Positions 35,349 to 44,794 are shown, counted from the stretch's first letter. The stretch: 64,000 bases of DNA from Limnovirga sp038203525 (GCA_038203525.1 JBBRDW010000007.1:12684-76683), one strand, 5' to 3'. Notes: generated by a model not told the origin, from the sequence alone. Translations and numbers: made by a program.

Positions 35349-35999
35349 TCAGAGCCGCTCAAACCGGAATCCTTTGCTGCTGAAATATTCAAGCACTTTG
35401 GGCAACGCATAGCTCATACAATCCCAGGCTTTAGTGCTGTCGTGGAAAACAACAATATCGCCTGCCTTTGCATTAAGTATTACATTTTGCAGGCATTTTT
35501 GAGGGGAAAGTTTTACATCAAAATCGCCGCTTAAAATCGTCCACATAATAATCTGAAAATTGGAACTGCGGGGTTTAAGGTTAGAGGTTTCGCTAACAGC
35601 GGCACACAATATTTTCTGCTGAAATTTTGTAATTCTTCCATAAGGCGGGCGGAACAGATTACTATCAATATATTTTGCAGCTTCAAAGATATTATCGAGA
35701 TATGTTTTATCGTCGGTCTTCCATCCGTTGAGGTGATTGAATGTATGGTTGCCCACGCGGTGCCCTTCTTCCAGAATACGCTGGTATATTTCAGGATGTT
35801 CCAGCACATTTTTTCCTATGCAGAAAAAAGTTGCCTTTGCATGGTACTGTTTTAAAATATCCAGAACAAATGGAGTGGCAGTTGGGTGTGGGCCATCATC
35901 AAAAGTAAGGTACAGAACCTTTTCTCCGGTTGCCTTTTGCCAAACCATTGAAGGGCCTAATTTTTTAAATATCCACGGTGCTTTTACTGTGTAGAACAT
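35349..35999 (-). CDS. Polysaccharide deacetylase (CE4/NodB)
   Basis: A 216-aa metal-dependent deacetylase. The five family motifs are visible: TFDDGPH with Asp34 and Asp35, GNHTFNH with His85 and His89, RPPYG from Arg117, SGDFD, and IVVFHDS. No signal peptide is clear; the N-terminus (VKAPWIFKKLGP) is hydrophobic only in part. The substrate may be peptidoglycan or an exopolysaccharide. Confidence 0.9.
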   Translation of the reverse strand: MFYTVKAPWIFKKLGPSMVWQKATGEKVLYLTFDDGPHPTATPFVLDILKQYHAKATFFCIGKNVLEHPEIYQRILEEGHRVGNHTFNHLNGWKTDDKTYLDNIFEAAKYIDSNLFRPPYGRITKFQQKILCAAVSETSNLKPRSSNFQIIMWTILSGDFDVKLSPQKCLQNVILNAKAGDIVVFHDSTKAWDCMSYALPKVLEYFSSKGFRFERL

Positions 36000-36092
36000 A
36001 AGTCGAAAAATAGAAGAAACATTATTTTAAAAAGCTGTCTGCCATTTGTTAGCCACCCTGCAATTGAAGCTGCAGTCGCCCGTTGATATAAC

Positions 36093-36140
36093 GATGAACG
36101 GATTGCGACGCAAGGAACGATGCCATGAAATTATTAGTTG
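36093..36140 (-). repeat. Dispersed 60-bp repeat (R orientation), decayed
   Basis: GATGAACGGATTGCGACGCAA is the same 5' variant as at 1252, followed by GAACGATGCCATGAAAT. It abuts the 3' end of the fucosidase gene. Confidence 0.7.
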
Positions 36141-36143
36141 GTA

Positions 36144-37484
36144 TCATTCCTTTAAATTTTTCACTTCGAGCACAATTACCTGATCCAATTCATCGCTGCT
36201 ACGGCTTATTGTATTAACGGTAAGTGTTGCATTATTAAGCTGCGCTTTAACTGCTGATTTATCTTTTAGCAAATATGCCCTGGTAATATTTTTGAAAGGA
36301 AAATTTTCCAGCGTTACAGATATTGCGTTATGATCTAAAACATGTACAAAAACTTTGCCTTCTTTTTGTGTTATGCAACCCCAGCTCTGCGGACGGAGAT
36401 ATCCGGCTTTGGTATTGTAAATACTTTCGCCATAAGTCTTTAGCCAGGCGCCCATCCAGCCGAGTCTTTCAAGAAACTCAGGCTGTATTTTACCATTGGG
36501 CATTGGCCCGATATTCAATAAAAAATTTACTCCGAGACCGCTTGCCTTTACCAGATAATGTAGCAGTTCTTCGTGCGTTTTATATGTGGTATCAGTAATA
36601 TTAAAACCCCATGATCCGTTGATTGTTTCGCAGGTTTCAAGCGGCAACTGGTCTGATGGTTTTTGAAAGGTTAATCCTGATTTGTTTTCGCCCGGCAGGT
36701 CTTTTTCAAACATCTGGAAGTCTTCGCCGGGGAATGGTGTTAGATGGTGGTTGTTGCCTATCAGGCACTGGGGCTGTAGTTTATGTATCAGGCCATAGAT
36801 CTCATCGTACTTCCAGTCGATCCTTGCACTTCGGTCGGCTGCTCCTTCCGGTGCTGTCTGATCCCAATGACCATCAAACCAGATACCTGCAATTTCTCCA
36901 TAGTTGGTAAGCAGTTCTGTTAACTGGTTTTTCATGAACTGTAGATAGCCAGCATAATCACCTTTACCAGTGCGGCCCGTGCCTTGCCCGGTGCGACCTG
37001 TTTCTCTTGGATAATCATCCCTACGCCAGTCAAGTAAGGAATAGTAGAGAAATAATTTAATGCCTTGCTTATGGCATTCATCGGCTATCTGCTTCACAAT
37101 ATCTTTATGATACGGCGTGTTCATGATATTAAAATCAGAATACTTTGTATCGAACATGCTAAAGCCATCATGGTGGCGTGTTATAAGGGTTATGTATTGC
37201 ATACCTGCATCTTTTGCCATGCTTACCCATTGATGGGCATCAAAACCAATGGGGTTGAAAAAGTCCATTAAACGGGTGTAATTTTTTACGGAAATATTCC
37301 GGTTATTCATAACCCACTCCCCATCGCCGGGAATACTGAACGGTCCCCAGTGCACAAACAAACCAAATTTTGCACCGGCAAACCATTCTCTTGCCTGCAG
37401 ATTAGACGCCGCCGGCATATATCCAGGTTGGGCAAACGTCTGAAAGCTTAAAAACAATGCAAATAGAAAAGCATATTTTTTCAT
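36144..37484 (-). CDS. Alpha-L-fucosidase, GH29
   Basis: A secreted retaining fucosidase of 446 aa. The signal peptide is MKKYAFLFALFLSFQTFAQ. The catalytic barrel starts with KFGLFVHWGPFS; ITRHHDGFSMFDTK is the conserved substrate pocket, and the nucleophile is Asp204 in IWFDGHWD. Residues 160-175 form a Gly/Arg/Thr-rich insert (ETGRTGQGTGRTGKGD) with an internal repeat. The C-terminal part is a small beta domain. It probably acts with other glycosidases of this region. Confidence 0.92.
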   Translation of the reverse strand: MKKYAFLFALFLSFQTFAQPGYMPAASNLQAREWFAGAKFGLFVHWGPFSIPGDGEWVMNNRNISVKNYTRLMDFFNPIGFDAHQWVSMAKDAGMQYITLITRHHDGFSMFDTKYSDFNIMNTPYHKDIVKQIADECHKQGIKLFLYYSLLDWRRDDYPRETGRTGQGTGRTGKGDYAGYLQFMKNQLTELLTNYGEIAGIWFDGHWDQTAPEGAADRSARIDWKYDEIYGLIHKLQPQCLIGNNHHLTPFPGEDFQMFEKDLPGENKSGLTFQKPSDQLPLETCETINGSWGFNITDTTYKTHEELLHYLVKASGLGVNFLLNIGPMPNGKIQPEFLERLGWMGAWLKTYGESIYNTKAGYLRPQSWGCITQKEGKVFVHVLDHNAISVTLENFPFKNITRAYLLKDKSAVKAQLNNATLTVNTISRSSDELDQVIVLEVKNLKE

Positions 37485-37582
37485 ACTATTGGTTTATTGC
37501 GCTAAAGTTATTAAGAGTTGATCACAATAATCAGGAGCAGTTTTTTTATTGTGGTAATTACACTTGAGTCAGGATGGTTCAG

Positions 37583-38524
37583 TTAATCGGGATAGGCGAT
37601 CAGCCGTATTAAACGTGCGTTAGTAGAGTAAATTCTTCCGTTTGTTGAAAGATACAATTGCTGCATGGCTTCTGTCTCCAGAAATTTATCAAGAAACGTT
37701 TTTATCGTTTCTTTTGAAACACTTGCCGGGCTGTCGTTTGCGTGTAAACTGCGCATCCAACTTTTGAGCATCACATTAAAAGAGGCGATACAAAGATCAG
37801 TGCTTCCAAACAATTCGCAGTTAATGATGCGGGTGCCGGTTATTGCAACAAAGCCGGCATAAAGACTATCACTTTCCATCATTTTTCTTTTGAATAAATG
37901 CATGCACGAAGTATCAATCTTCGAACTGTCTTTAAACAGGTCAATATAGGCACCGCTTTCTGTACTCACATTATTTTCGATCAGTTGTTTATCTATTTCT
38001 TTCCAAACTTTATTTTGTTTCTGTGTAACATCAATCTGCTTGCGCAATGCAGCATCTGTGCTGCCGCCATAACGGAAAGATCTGAACTTTCTATTCCATC
38101 TCCCCTTCTCAATACAAAAAACAGGTAGAGAAGTTTCCTCACTACCCGGCGGAATAAGTGTTGTGGTTGCAAAGGCCCTATCCTGCATGCCGCCTGCCAC
38201 AATTTCGCCGCTATTTACAAGAATGTTTTTCTTCGAATGATTTTTAACTTCCAGCAAACCCACATCGTCGCCGCCGGGTGTATTGGTTTCTTTCACCGAA
38301 ATTTTGCCTTCGCGCAGCGCCTGTTCAAAACTAATAATGCCGGCTTTGGTAATACCGTTTGCGGCCTGTCCCGAATCTTTAAAACGCACCGGAATTAACT
38401 GAAGTTTTCCGCAGGTCCACGGCGAATCGTATTGCACGGCAAGATTGGTGTAAGTGAGTTGTGCAGTGGATTTGCCTGCTAAAAAAGCCAGACAAACAAA
38501 AATGAATACATATTTTAAATACAA
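37583..38524 (-). CDS. Exported ARPP-1-like domain protein
   Basis: About 313 aa from a TTG start (YLKYVFIFVCLAFLAGKSTAQ, a signal peptide). The frame is open to 38665, but that part is read through a dispersed repeat and has no signal-peptide logic. The mature protein shows LLEVKNHSKKNILVNSGEIVAGGMQDR, then LPVFCIEKGRW, the pattern I know from the ARPP-1 domain. The function is unknown. The gene follows GH29 upstream in the window and shares its strand. Confidence 0.65.
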   Translation of the reverse strand: MYLKYVFIFVCLAFLAGKSTAQLTYTNLAVQYDSPWTCGKLQLIPVRFKDSGQAANGITKAGIISFEQALREGKISVKETNTPGGDDVGLLEVKNHSKKNILVNSGEIVAGGMQDRAFATTTLIPPGSEETSLPVFCIEKGRWNRKFRSFRYGGSTDAALRKQIDVTQKQNKVWKEIDKQLIENNVSTESGAYIDLFKDSSKIDTSCMHLFKRKMMESDSLYAGFVAITGTRIINCELFGSTDLCIASFNVMLKSWMRSLHANDSPASVSKETIKTFLDKFLETEAMQQLYLSTNGRIYSTNARLIRLIAYPD

Positions 38525-39056
38525 TTTTTTTGGGGCGGGCAAAAGAAGTTTTTCATGGCATCGTCTCTTGCGTCGCACACTTGTACGGTAGTAATTTATT
38601 TCAGCATTGAGCGAAGTGGTTAACCGCATAAAAATTGTTATACTATCCATTTTTGGGTTAAGCAATTTCTTTAAGATGGAACGTAAACGAAGCTACATTA
38701 GTATTTTAAAATAAACGAAAAGGTAATTAGCTGGACAAACGCATCCAATTTCTTCGAAGCCTGAAAGGCTGGTATTATTATAGAAAAGATAATTTTTAAA
38801 TAAACCAAATCCGAAGAGATGAAATGTCATCCCTTCGGGATTTTAAAAAACCGGATGAAATATTTTTCTATAATCATTTCATCCCTTCGGGATTGAAAAA
38901 AAATCTTTCGCAGTAGTTTGGTTGATTTTGGTCAGGCGACCAATAGGAAAATCCACAATCTTCCCTTCGATAAAAGCTCCATAGAATATCCGAGCGTACA
39001 AGAGTGCGACGCAAGGAACGATCAGTAAAAATCCAATGCCTGGCTCAAAAAAATAT
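38525..39056. repeat. Composite repeat element with third-family repeats, no gene
   Basis: An F copy (core 38568-38586, left end TTTTTTTGGGGCGGGC) faces an R copy (core 38996-39014, exact, right end GCCTGGCTCAAAAAAAT). Between them are two copies of TCATCCCTTCGGGATT (about 38827-38842 and 38879-38894). The gap carries no other recognisable content. Confidence 0.75.
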
Positions 39057-39060
39057 TTCT

Positions 39061-41277
39061 TTAAAAAGATGTTTTTAAAGAAATTACAAAATTGCGTCCC
39101 GCTGCCGAAAAACCACTGGCGAAATAGCGGTAATTGGTGTCCAGGATATTTTCAACGAGTAGCTGTAAAGTTGCGGTTTTGCCCAGATTAATTGCACCCC
39201 GTATGTTCATGGTAATCCATGATGGCATGCCATCTGGCGTAGCATATTGCTCATTGTCTTCGCCGCTGGGGCTAAAGTCTTCAATATGCTTCCAGCCATT
39301 AAAGATGCTGTAGATTTCTGCGTTGAATTTTTTACCGTTGTGCTTTACTGATAGGCGGCCAAATGTGGGTGGAATATGATCCAATGGCTCAGACGTTCCG
39401 GCATTGCTGTAAGTGCCGTGTGTATAGGTAAAAACGCCGTCGATAATGGTATTTTTTGCAAATGTGTAAGCGGCGTTTACACTAAATCCATAAACGGTTG
39501 CCTTTGCTTTATTCTGGTTGGCATAAACGGCGCTTACTACACCATTGTAGTTTATGTTGTCTTGTCCATTGAACTGGAACTTATCGGTTACAATAGCATT
39601 GCGGAACCAGGTGTAAAACAGGGAACCACCCAAATTGAAATTATCGGCATATTTATTAAAGTTGATTTCAGCATTGTAAGTATACTCTGGCTTAAGATCT
39701 GCATTGGGTACAATTACTGAGCCTGTTTGGGTTTCAAATACTTTGGCGAGGTCATCGACATTCGGGGCACGAAAGCCGCTGCTCAGCACAAGTGCAAGGC
39801 GTAGATCCTTTGGCGATGCATAAACCAATCCGAGATTGCCTGTTACCGCAATATTATTTTGCTTTGCTCTTGTAAAAGGTAGGTGCAGCAAAGTGGTATC
39901 TGCAAAAGTTGCATCCAGATTTACCTGGTTCAGGCGCAGACCGTCGTTGAGCGTAAGTACATCGCTAATCTTATAGGTGTGCTGGGCATAGAGTGCATTA
40001 AAACTCATAGAAGTTGGCCCATTGGCATACCGTGTAGTAATGCGGCTTACTGCATTGGTAACAATGTCTCTGCGTTCGGAAGTTGATTTTACAAAATCTG
40101 TGTAGCTTTCAATACCAAGGTGAAGTTCGTTTTTTTCGCTGTAATGTTTTACATCGGCAGTTGCCCCGAAAACTTGCACCTGTTCCCATCTGGAGTCTCT
40201 GTTATTGCTTTTAAATTTCCGGCTGTTGCGGCTTTCATCTAAATGCTGGTAGTTGGCAGTGATTGACACATCGCTGAAAAAGCCATCCAATTTACCGGCA
40301 TTGAAATGGTAGGCTACCATATTTCTTGTTTGCGGACCATAATACCATTCAGCAAAAGCCGGCTTGCCGGAACTGGCCTCGGATAAACGGTCGTAACGGG
40401 GAATATCATTGGTGTTTGAGAACTGAAGATTTAAAATATGCGTAATGTTTGATTTGGGCTGATATAAAAATTTCTGTGTTACATCAACTTGCTTATAGCC
40501 GGAAACCACCTGCTTATCAGGATCGGGATTAACAATGGCGCTGTCGGTGTTGCCAATCCGTTCTACAATAAACGTTTTTTTACCAAAATCGGGGTACTTG
40601 CTGTTACGTTTAGATCCCTGCACCATATCTCCAAAAGATCCAAAAGTTACAGAGGTTAAGGAAGCCCATTGCTTGCCACCAATATTCATGGTAAGATTGC
40701 CCCGGGCTTCTTCGTTGGCAGTTGCGTACCGCAAAGTAGCATCGCCTTTCACTTCTGTTTTGCCGGTGGTGGAAAGAACGGGTTTTCTTGTAAACATATT
40801 TACGACTCCTCCTAGAGCATCGCTGCCATAGAGGGTGGAAGAGGGGCCGTATAAAACTTCTATCCTGTCTAATACCATATTGTCTACCGTAATAATATTT
40901 TGCAGGTGGCCCGCACGGTAAATGGCATTGTTCATTCGAACGCCATCTACCATTAACAGTACACGGCTTGCCTCGAAGCCTCTTATTACCGGACTTCCGC
41001 CGCCCTGCTGACTTTTTTGTACAAATACATTTCCTGAATTAATAAGTACATCAGCTGTATTTGGCTGCATGCGCAATGCGGTTTTATTTTTAATTACCTG
41101 TACAAACTGCGCTACAGTTTTGGCACTCTCGGGAAATTTATTAGCATATACAATTACTTCGCTAAGCTTAGCCGGGTCGCGTTGCAGCGTGTCTGTTGCT
41201 GTTTCATTGGCTTCCTGGGCGTGTAGTGTAAGTTGAGAAGTTACCAATGAAATGATTGCGAATATTATTTTCTTCAT
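39061..41277 (-). CDS. TonB-dependent outer membrane receptor
   Basis: A 738-aa receptor for a metal complex or similar ligand. The signal peptide ends at LTLHAQ. A TonB-box-like EVIVYAN precedes the plug, where SPVIRGFEASRVLLMVDGVRMNN and VEVLYGPSS-type motifs are clear (RIEVLYGPSSTLYGSDALGG). The barrel ends in Phe (ISLKTSF), the usual last residue. It lacks a carboxypeptidase-like N-terminal domain, so it resembles haem/siderophore rather than SusC types. The ligand is inference. Confidence 0.9.
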   Translation of the reverse strand: MKKIIFAIISLVTSQLTLHAQEANETATDTLQRDPAKLSEVIVYANKFPESAKTVAQFVQVIKNKTALRMQPNTADVLINSGNVFVQKSQQGGGSPVIRGFEASRVLLMVDGVRMNNAIYRAGHLQNIITVDNMVLDRIEVLYGPSSTLYGSDALGGVVNMFTRKPVLSTTGKTEVKGDATLRYATANEEARGNLTMNIGGKQWASLTSVTFGSFGDMVQGSKRNSKYPDFGKKTFIVERIGNTDSAIVNPDPDKQVVSGYKQVDVTQKFLYQPKSNITHILNLQFSNTNDIPRYDRLSEASSGKPAFAEWYYGPQTRNMVAYHFNAGKLDGFFSDVSITANYQHLDESRNSRKFKSNNRDSRWEQVQVFGATADVKHYSEKNELHLGIESYTDFVKSTSERRDIVTNAVSRITTRYANGPTSMSFNALYAQHTYKISDVLTLNDGLRLNQVNLDATFADTTLLHLPFTRAKQNNIAVTGNLGLVYASPKDLRLALVLSSGFRAPNVDDLAKVFETQTGSVIVPNADLKPEYTYNAEINFNKYADNFNLGGSLFYTWFRNAIVTDKFQFNGQDNINYNGVVSAVYANQNKAKATVYGFSVNAAYTFAKNTIIDGVFTYTHGTYSNAGTSEPLDHIPPTFGRLSVKHNGKKFNAEIYSIFNGWKHIEDFSPSGEDNEQYATPDGMPSWITMNIRGAINLGKTATLQLLVENILDTNYRYFASGFSAAGRNFVISLKTSF

Positions 41278-41339
41278 AATAATAGTTGTGTAAAATAAAT
41301 TAAGATCATTGCAGTTTGTGCTGCGTTGTTTTAGAAATA

Positions 41340-41397
41340 ATTTTTGAGCTGAACTTGGGTGCTGCTATTAGGCTTTACTTGCGTCGCACACTTGTAC
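41340..41397 (+). repeat. Dispersed 60-bp repeat (F orientation)
   Basis: ATTTTTGAGCTGAACTTGGG, then GCTATTAGGCTTTAC, then the core TTGCGTCGCACACTTGTAC at 41379-41397. It lies just upstream of the TonB receptor gene. Confidence 0.8.
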
Positions 41398-41557
41398 GGC
41401 ATAACTCAATTGAGCATGGTTTGTACATCTTTTTAACAAAGGGGGCAAGCTGTGCAGCATAGTAAATAATTCAATTAATGTGCGGGAAGCATATCAATTG
41501 AACTGCAATAAATTACAGTTGGTTTATTGGTAAAACCGTGTTGGTAAAAATTAAAAT

Positions 41558-42067
41558 CTATGCTTTTGGCGGTGGGCTAAGTATTTCAAGAGAAAGACAA
41601 CATAAGCGGTCCGGTATCAATACATGTTGCTTCTTGCAAAGGGATAAAACCGGCATTTTTATCATCCAGTTTTGTTTTGGTAAAGCGAGAACGTTATTAA
41701 AAACCTGTGATAAAATATTTTGTGTTGTTGCATCGGCTTCCTCATCTTCTTTGGATTGTAGCTTATCTAAAATTGAGCGCTCCTTCTCATCGAACAAACC
41801 TTTTACCGTTATCGTGCCATCGTTATTTACGGTAAGTTCCTTTACATCAAAAAGGGCTCCTTCTAATTGCATTTCATAGCCATCGGTTGTCCATTTAAAC
41901 TGCGATGATTGCAGGTTGCTGATTGTTACAAGCTGTTCCTGGCCGAGCATTTTTTTCATGTACCATTTGGCATAGAATTGTTGTAGCTGTAGAATGTTGC
42001 CGGAAAAGACGGCCATTGAAACAGCAAACAGCAACAATAAAGTTGATATGTTTTTAAAACGAAACAT
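41558..42067 (-). CDS. Hypothetical exported protein
   Basis: A 169-aa protein with an N-terminal hydrophobic stretch (STLLLLFAVSMAVFSG) that may be a signal anchor. The middle SSQFKWTTDGYEMQLEGALFDVKEL is beta-rich; the C-terminus has two Cys pairs (SLCKKQ and RLCCL). No family recognised. It lies between an F and an R copy of the repeat, upstream of the receptor gene on the same strand. Confidence 0.55.
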   Translation of the reverse strand: MFRFKNISTLLLLFAVSMAVFSGNILQLQQFYAKWYMKKMLGQEQLVTISNLQSSQFKWTTDGYEMQLEGALFDVKELTVNNDGTITVKGLFDEKERSILDKLQSKEDEEADATTQNILSQVFNNVLALPKQNWMIKMPVLSLCKKQHVLIPDRLCCLSLEILSPPPKA

Positions 42068-42202
42068 AATAACGGCTAAGTAACAAATGTTTAAGCAAAT
42101 TTGGTGAACCGGAGGGAAAATAAATTTAAAAAGCCACCTGTTGCATAGTAACGTGAAAGTTATTTTTAACGCGATGCATTTATGCCCGGTTTTGTTATAT
42201 CA

Positions 42203-42262
42203 GTAAAAGAGTGCGACGCAACAGACGATGCCATAAAAAACTTAGCCGGGCTACTGAAAATG
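42203..42262 (-). repeat. Dispersed 60-bp repeat (R orientation)
   Basis: The core GTAAAAGAGTGCGACGCAA is followed by GACGATGCCATAAAAA and the end AGCCGGGCTACTGAAAAT. The GCCGGG end can pair with CCCGGC at 42284-42289, near the gpmI 3' end. Confidence 0.8.
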
Positions 42263-42334
42263 TATTTAAATTTTAAAACGACCCGGCTGCCTGTATTTTT
42301 TAAAAAGGCTTACCTGTAAAAACCTTTGATTCTT

Positions 42335-43855
42335 TTATGGCTTCATTAATAGATCGCCTGTCATTTCTTTTGGTATGGGAAGACCCAATACGTTTAAAAT
42401 GGTTGGGGCAAGATCGCCTAATTTGCCGGGTAAAAGCGAGCCATTCCAATGGTTGTCTATTACAAAAAAGGGAACGAGATTAAGTGTATGTGCGGTGTTG
42501 GGCGAACCATCCTCGTTTATTAAATAATCTGCATTACCATGATCGGCTGTTAGAAAAATAGTATAATCATGTTTGAGTGCCGTGGTAACAATGCGCTCTA
42601 CACAATGGTCCACAGTTTCTACGGCTTTTATTACAGCGTTCCAAACACCTGTATGCCCAACCATATCTGCATTTGCGTAATTGAGGCAGATAAAGTCTGC
42701 TGTTTCGTTTTCAATTTCGGGGAGCAGTTTATCAGTAAGTTCAACAGCACTCATTTCGGGCTTTAAATCGTAGGTGGCTACTTTTGGTGATTGAGCCATT
42801 ATCCTGGATTCACCTTCGAAAGGAATTTCCCTTCCGCCGCTGAAGAAGAAAGTGACGTGGGGGTATTTTTCGGTTTCAGCAGCACGAATCTGTTTCTTGC
42901 CGTTGGCTGCAACTACCTCGCCAAGTGTATTATTAAGGTTATCGTTATCGAAAATTATATGTACGTTTTTGAAGCTTTTATCATAGTCCGTCATCGTTGT
43001 GTAATGCAACTGTAACGTTTGCATACCAAACTCAGGCATGTCTTGCTGTGTTAATACCTGTGTAATTTCGCGGCAGCGGTCTGTACGAAAATTGAAACAG
43101 ATGACTGCATCACCATCTTTGATACTTGTATTTTCTATTGAAGCGTTTATGATGGGTTTTATAAATTCGTCTGTTACACCGGCAGCATAAGATTGTTCAA
43201 CTGCCGAAAATAAATTGTTGCTTTTCTCACCAACAGCATTTACCATGGCATCGTAGGCAAGTTTTATACGTTCCCATCTTTTGTCTCTGTCCATTGCAAA
43301 GTACCTGCCGGTGATTGTTGCTATAGCGCCAACAGAGTCGTTGAGGTGATTTTGCAGACTGGTAAGAAAACCAAGCCCACTTTTAGGATCAGTATCTCTG
43401 CCATCGGTAAAGGCATGGATCAGTACATCTTTTAACCCCTCATTTTTACAGATGTCGCATATAGCTTTTACATGACTCGTATGGCTGTGAACCCCGCCAT
43501 CGCTTACCAGGCCCAGAAGGTGTAAAGTTTTTGAATTTTTTTTTGCAAAACTTATTGCACTTAGCAGTTCTTTATTTTTTGCAAGCGAACCATCCCTTAC
43601 CGCTACATTAATACGTTGCAGCTCCTGATAAACTATTCGCCCCGCACCAAGGTTTAAGTGACCAACTTCACTATTGCCCATTTGCCCTTCGGGTAAACCT
43701 ACTGCTTCGCCACATGTTACCAGGGTTGAGTTTGGGTATTTGCCGTAAAGTGAATTAACAAATGGAACATTGGCATGTTGAATCGCATCGGACGATTTTA
43801 CTTTTCCGAGACCCCACCCATCCATTATTATCAGAATTACTTTCTTGTTTTTCAT
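42335..43855 (-). CDS. gpmI: 2,3-bisphosphoglycerate-independent phosphoglycerate mutase
   Basis: A glycolytic enzyme interconverting 3- and 2-phosphoglycerate with two manganese ions, 506 aa, full length. IIMDGWGLG near the N-terminus gives the metal Asp12. Ser62 in MGNSEVGHLNLGAGR is the phospho-acceptor. FTDGRDTDP and FLTADHGNADY supply further ligands. A single gene, start at the first Met. Confidence 0.95.
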   Translation of the reverse strand: MKNKKVILIIMDGWGLGKVKSSDAIQHANVPFVNSLYGKYPNSTLVTCGEAVGLPEGQMGNSEVGHLNLGAGRIVYQELQRINVAVRDGSLAKNKELLSAISFAKKNSKTLHLLGLVSDGGVHSHTSHVKAICDICKNEGLKDVLIHAFTDGRDTDPKSGLGFLTSLQNHLNDSVGAIATITGRYFAMDRDKRWERIKLAYDAMVNAVGEKSNNLFSAVEQSYAAGVTDEFIKPIINASIENTSIKDGDAVICFNFRTDRCREITQVLTQQDMPEFGMQTLQLHYTTMTDYDKSFKNVHIIFDNDNLNNTLGEVVAANGKKQIRAAETEKYPHVTFFFSGGREIPFEGESRIMAQSPKVATYDLKPEMSAVELTDKLLPEIENETADFICLNYANADMVGHTGVWNAVIKAVETVDHCVERIVTTALKHDYTIFLTADHGNADYLINEDGSPNTAHTLNLVPFFVIDNHWNGSLLPGKLGDLAPTILNVLGLPIPKEMTGDLLMKP

Positions 43856-43967
43856 GGGTTAAAGCTACATAAATTTAGCAATTTTTAGGAACAGCCTATT
43901 TTTACCGGAGTTCAAAATTTTCAAATTGGCATAGTTTTGGACATTTGGGTGGTATAAATTTATTGAC

Positions 43968-44348
43968 ATGAAAAAGATTATGGTTTTGGTGGGTTTGGTT
44001 GTTGGTTTAAGTGCTTATCAGACCGTTGCAGACAGTGAGAATATTGTAAATGCTTTAAAACAGGGCAATGCCTCACAATTAAGTAATTATTTTGATAATT
44101 TCATTGATTTGAAACTTCCTGAGAAGGACGAAATTAAGAATGTGGGTAGAACACAGGCCGGTATTACTGTTAAAAGCTTTTTTGAAGATAATAACGTAAA
44201 AGGATTTGATCTTACCTCCCAGCGCGAAATGGGTGGAACCAAATACATTTCAGGAAAACTTCAGGGTGGAACTAAAGACTACAATATTACGCTGCTGATG
44301 AAGGTTAAAGCTGATAAATTATCAATCGTTACGATAAGGGTTAATTAG
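43968..44348 (+). CDS. DUF4783 family exported protein
   Basis: A 126-aa protein with an N-terminal hydrophobic leader (MVLVGLVVGLSAYQTVA). The rest fits DUF4783: NIVNALKQGNASQLSNYFDNFIDL, then AGITVKSFFEDN, then KYISGKLQGGTKDYNITLLMKV. The fold is NTF2-like by family knowledge, the function unknown. It converges with the response regulator gene, whose 3' codons hold this gene's terminator. Confidence 0.8.
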   Translation: MKKIMVLVGLVVGLSAYQTVADSENIVNALKQGNASQLSNYFDNFIDLKLPEKDEIKNVGRTQAGITVKSFFEDNNVKGFDLTSQREMGGTKYISGKLQGGTKDYNITLLMKVKADKLSIVTIRVN

Positions 44349-44380
44349 GTTTCTTTTGAAGATTCCTGATTTTATTTCAA

Positions 44381-44794
44381 TTACTTTCCGGGTAATTTAT
44401 AGTCAGCAGATTTCTGCTGACTATTTTTATTTAATCCAGTGAGTCTTTTTACCATGATAGAAAGCTCTTTTCCTTTAAATGGTTTGGTAATAAAATCATT
44501 CGCCCCCAATGATAACGCCTCTAATACAGTAGCTTCCTGATCAATTGCAGATATTACAAGAATTGGAATTTTAGAGCCCGACGTTCGAACAATGCCAATT
44601 AACTCGAGACCAGAAGTAAAGGGCATGAGAATGTCAGTAATTATAAGTTCGGGGTTAAATGTTTCTAATTCTAACAAGGCATCTCTTGCGTCTGTATGTG
44701 CGCTAACTGCGTAATCATCTTTTTTTAACTGGTGCTTGATTACCGATAACATTACCGGGTCATCTTCTACAATCAAAACTTTCATTTGGGACAA
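44381..44794 (-). CDS. Single-domain response regulator
   Basis: A 137-aa receiver domain without an output domain. The acidic pocket is Glu10-Asp11-Asp12 (VEDDP), the phospho-acceptor Asp54 (IITDILMP), and the conserved Lys104 (ITKPF). A start at residue 4 (MKVLIV) is also possible. No kinase gene is nearby. It may act by protein contacts in a phosphorelay. Confidence 0.88.
   Translation of the reverse strand: MSQMKVLIVEDDPVMLSVIKHQLKKDDYAVSAHTDARDALLELETFNPELIITDILMPFTSGLELIGIVRTSGSKIPILVISAIDQEATVLEALSLGANDFITKPFKGKELSIMVKRLTGLNKNSQQKSADYKLPGK
44401..44432 (+). terminator. Terminator of the DUF4783 gene inside the regulator's last codons
   Basis: AGTCAGCAGA pairs perfectly with TCTGCTGACT around TT, followed by ATTTTTATTT on the plus strand. 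It is 53 bp past the DUF4783 stop and within the 3' coding end of the convergent regulator gene. Confidence 0.75.

Noticed and set aside
38525..38665. Upstream extension of the ARPP-1-like gene
   Set aside because: It is encoded by the repeat at 38568 and masks a signal peptide starting at a TTG.
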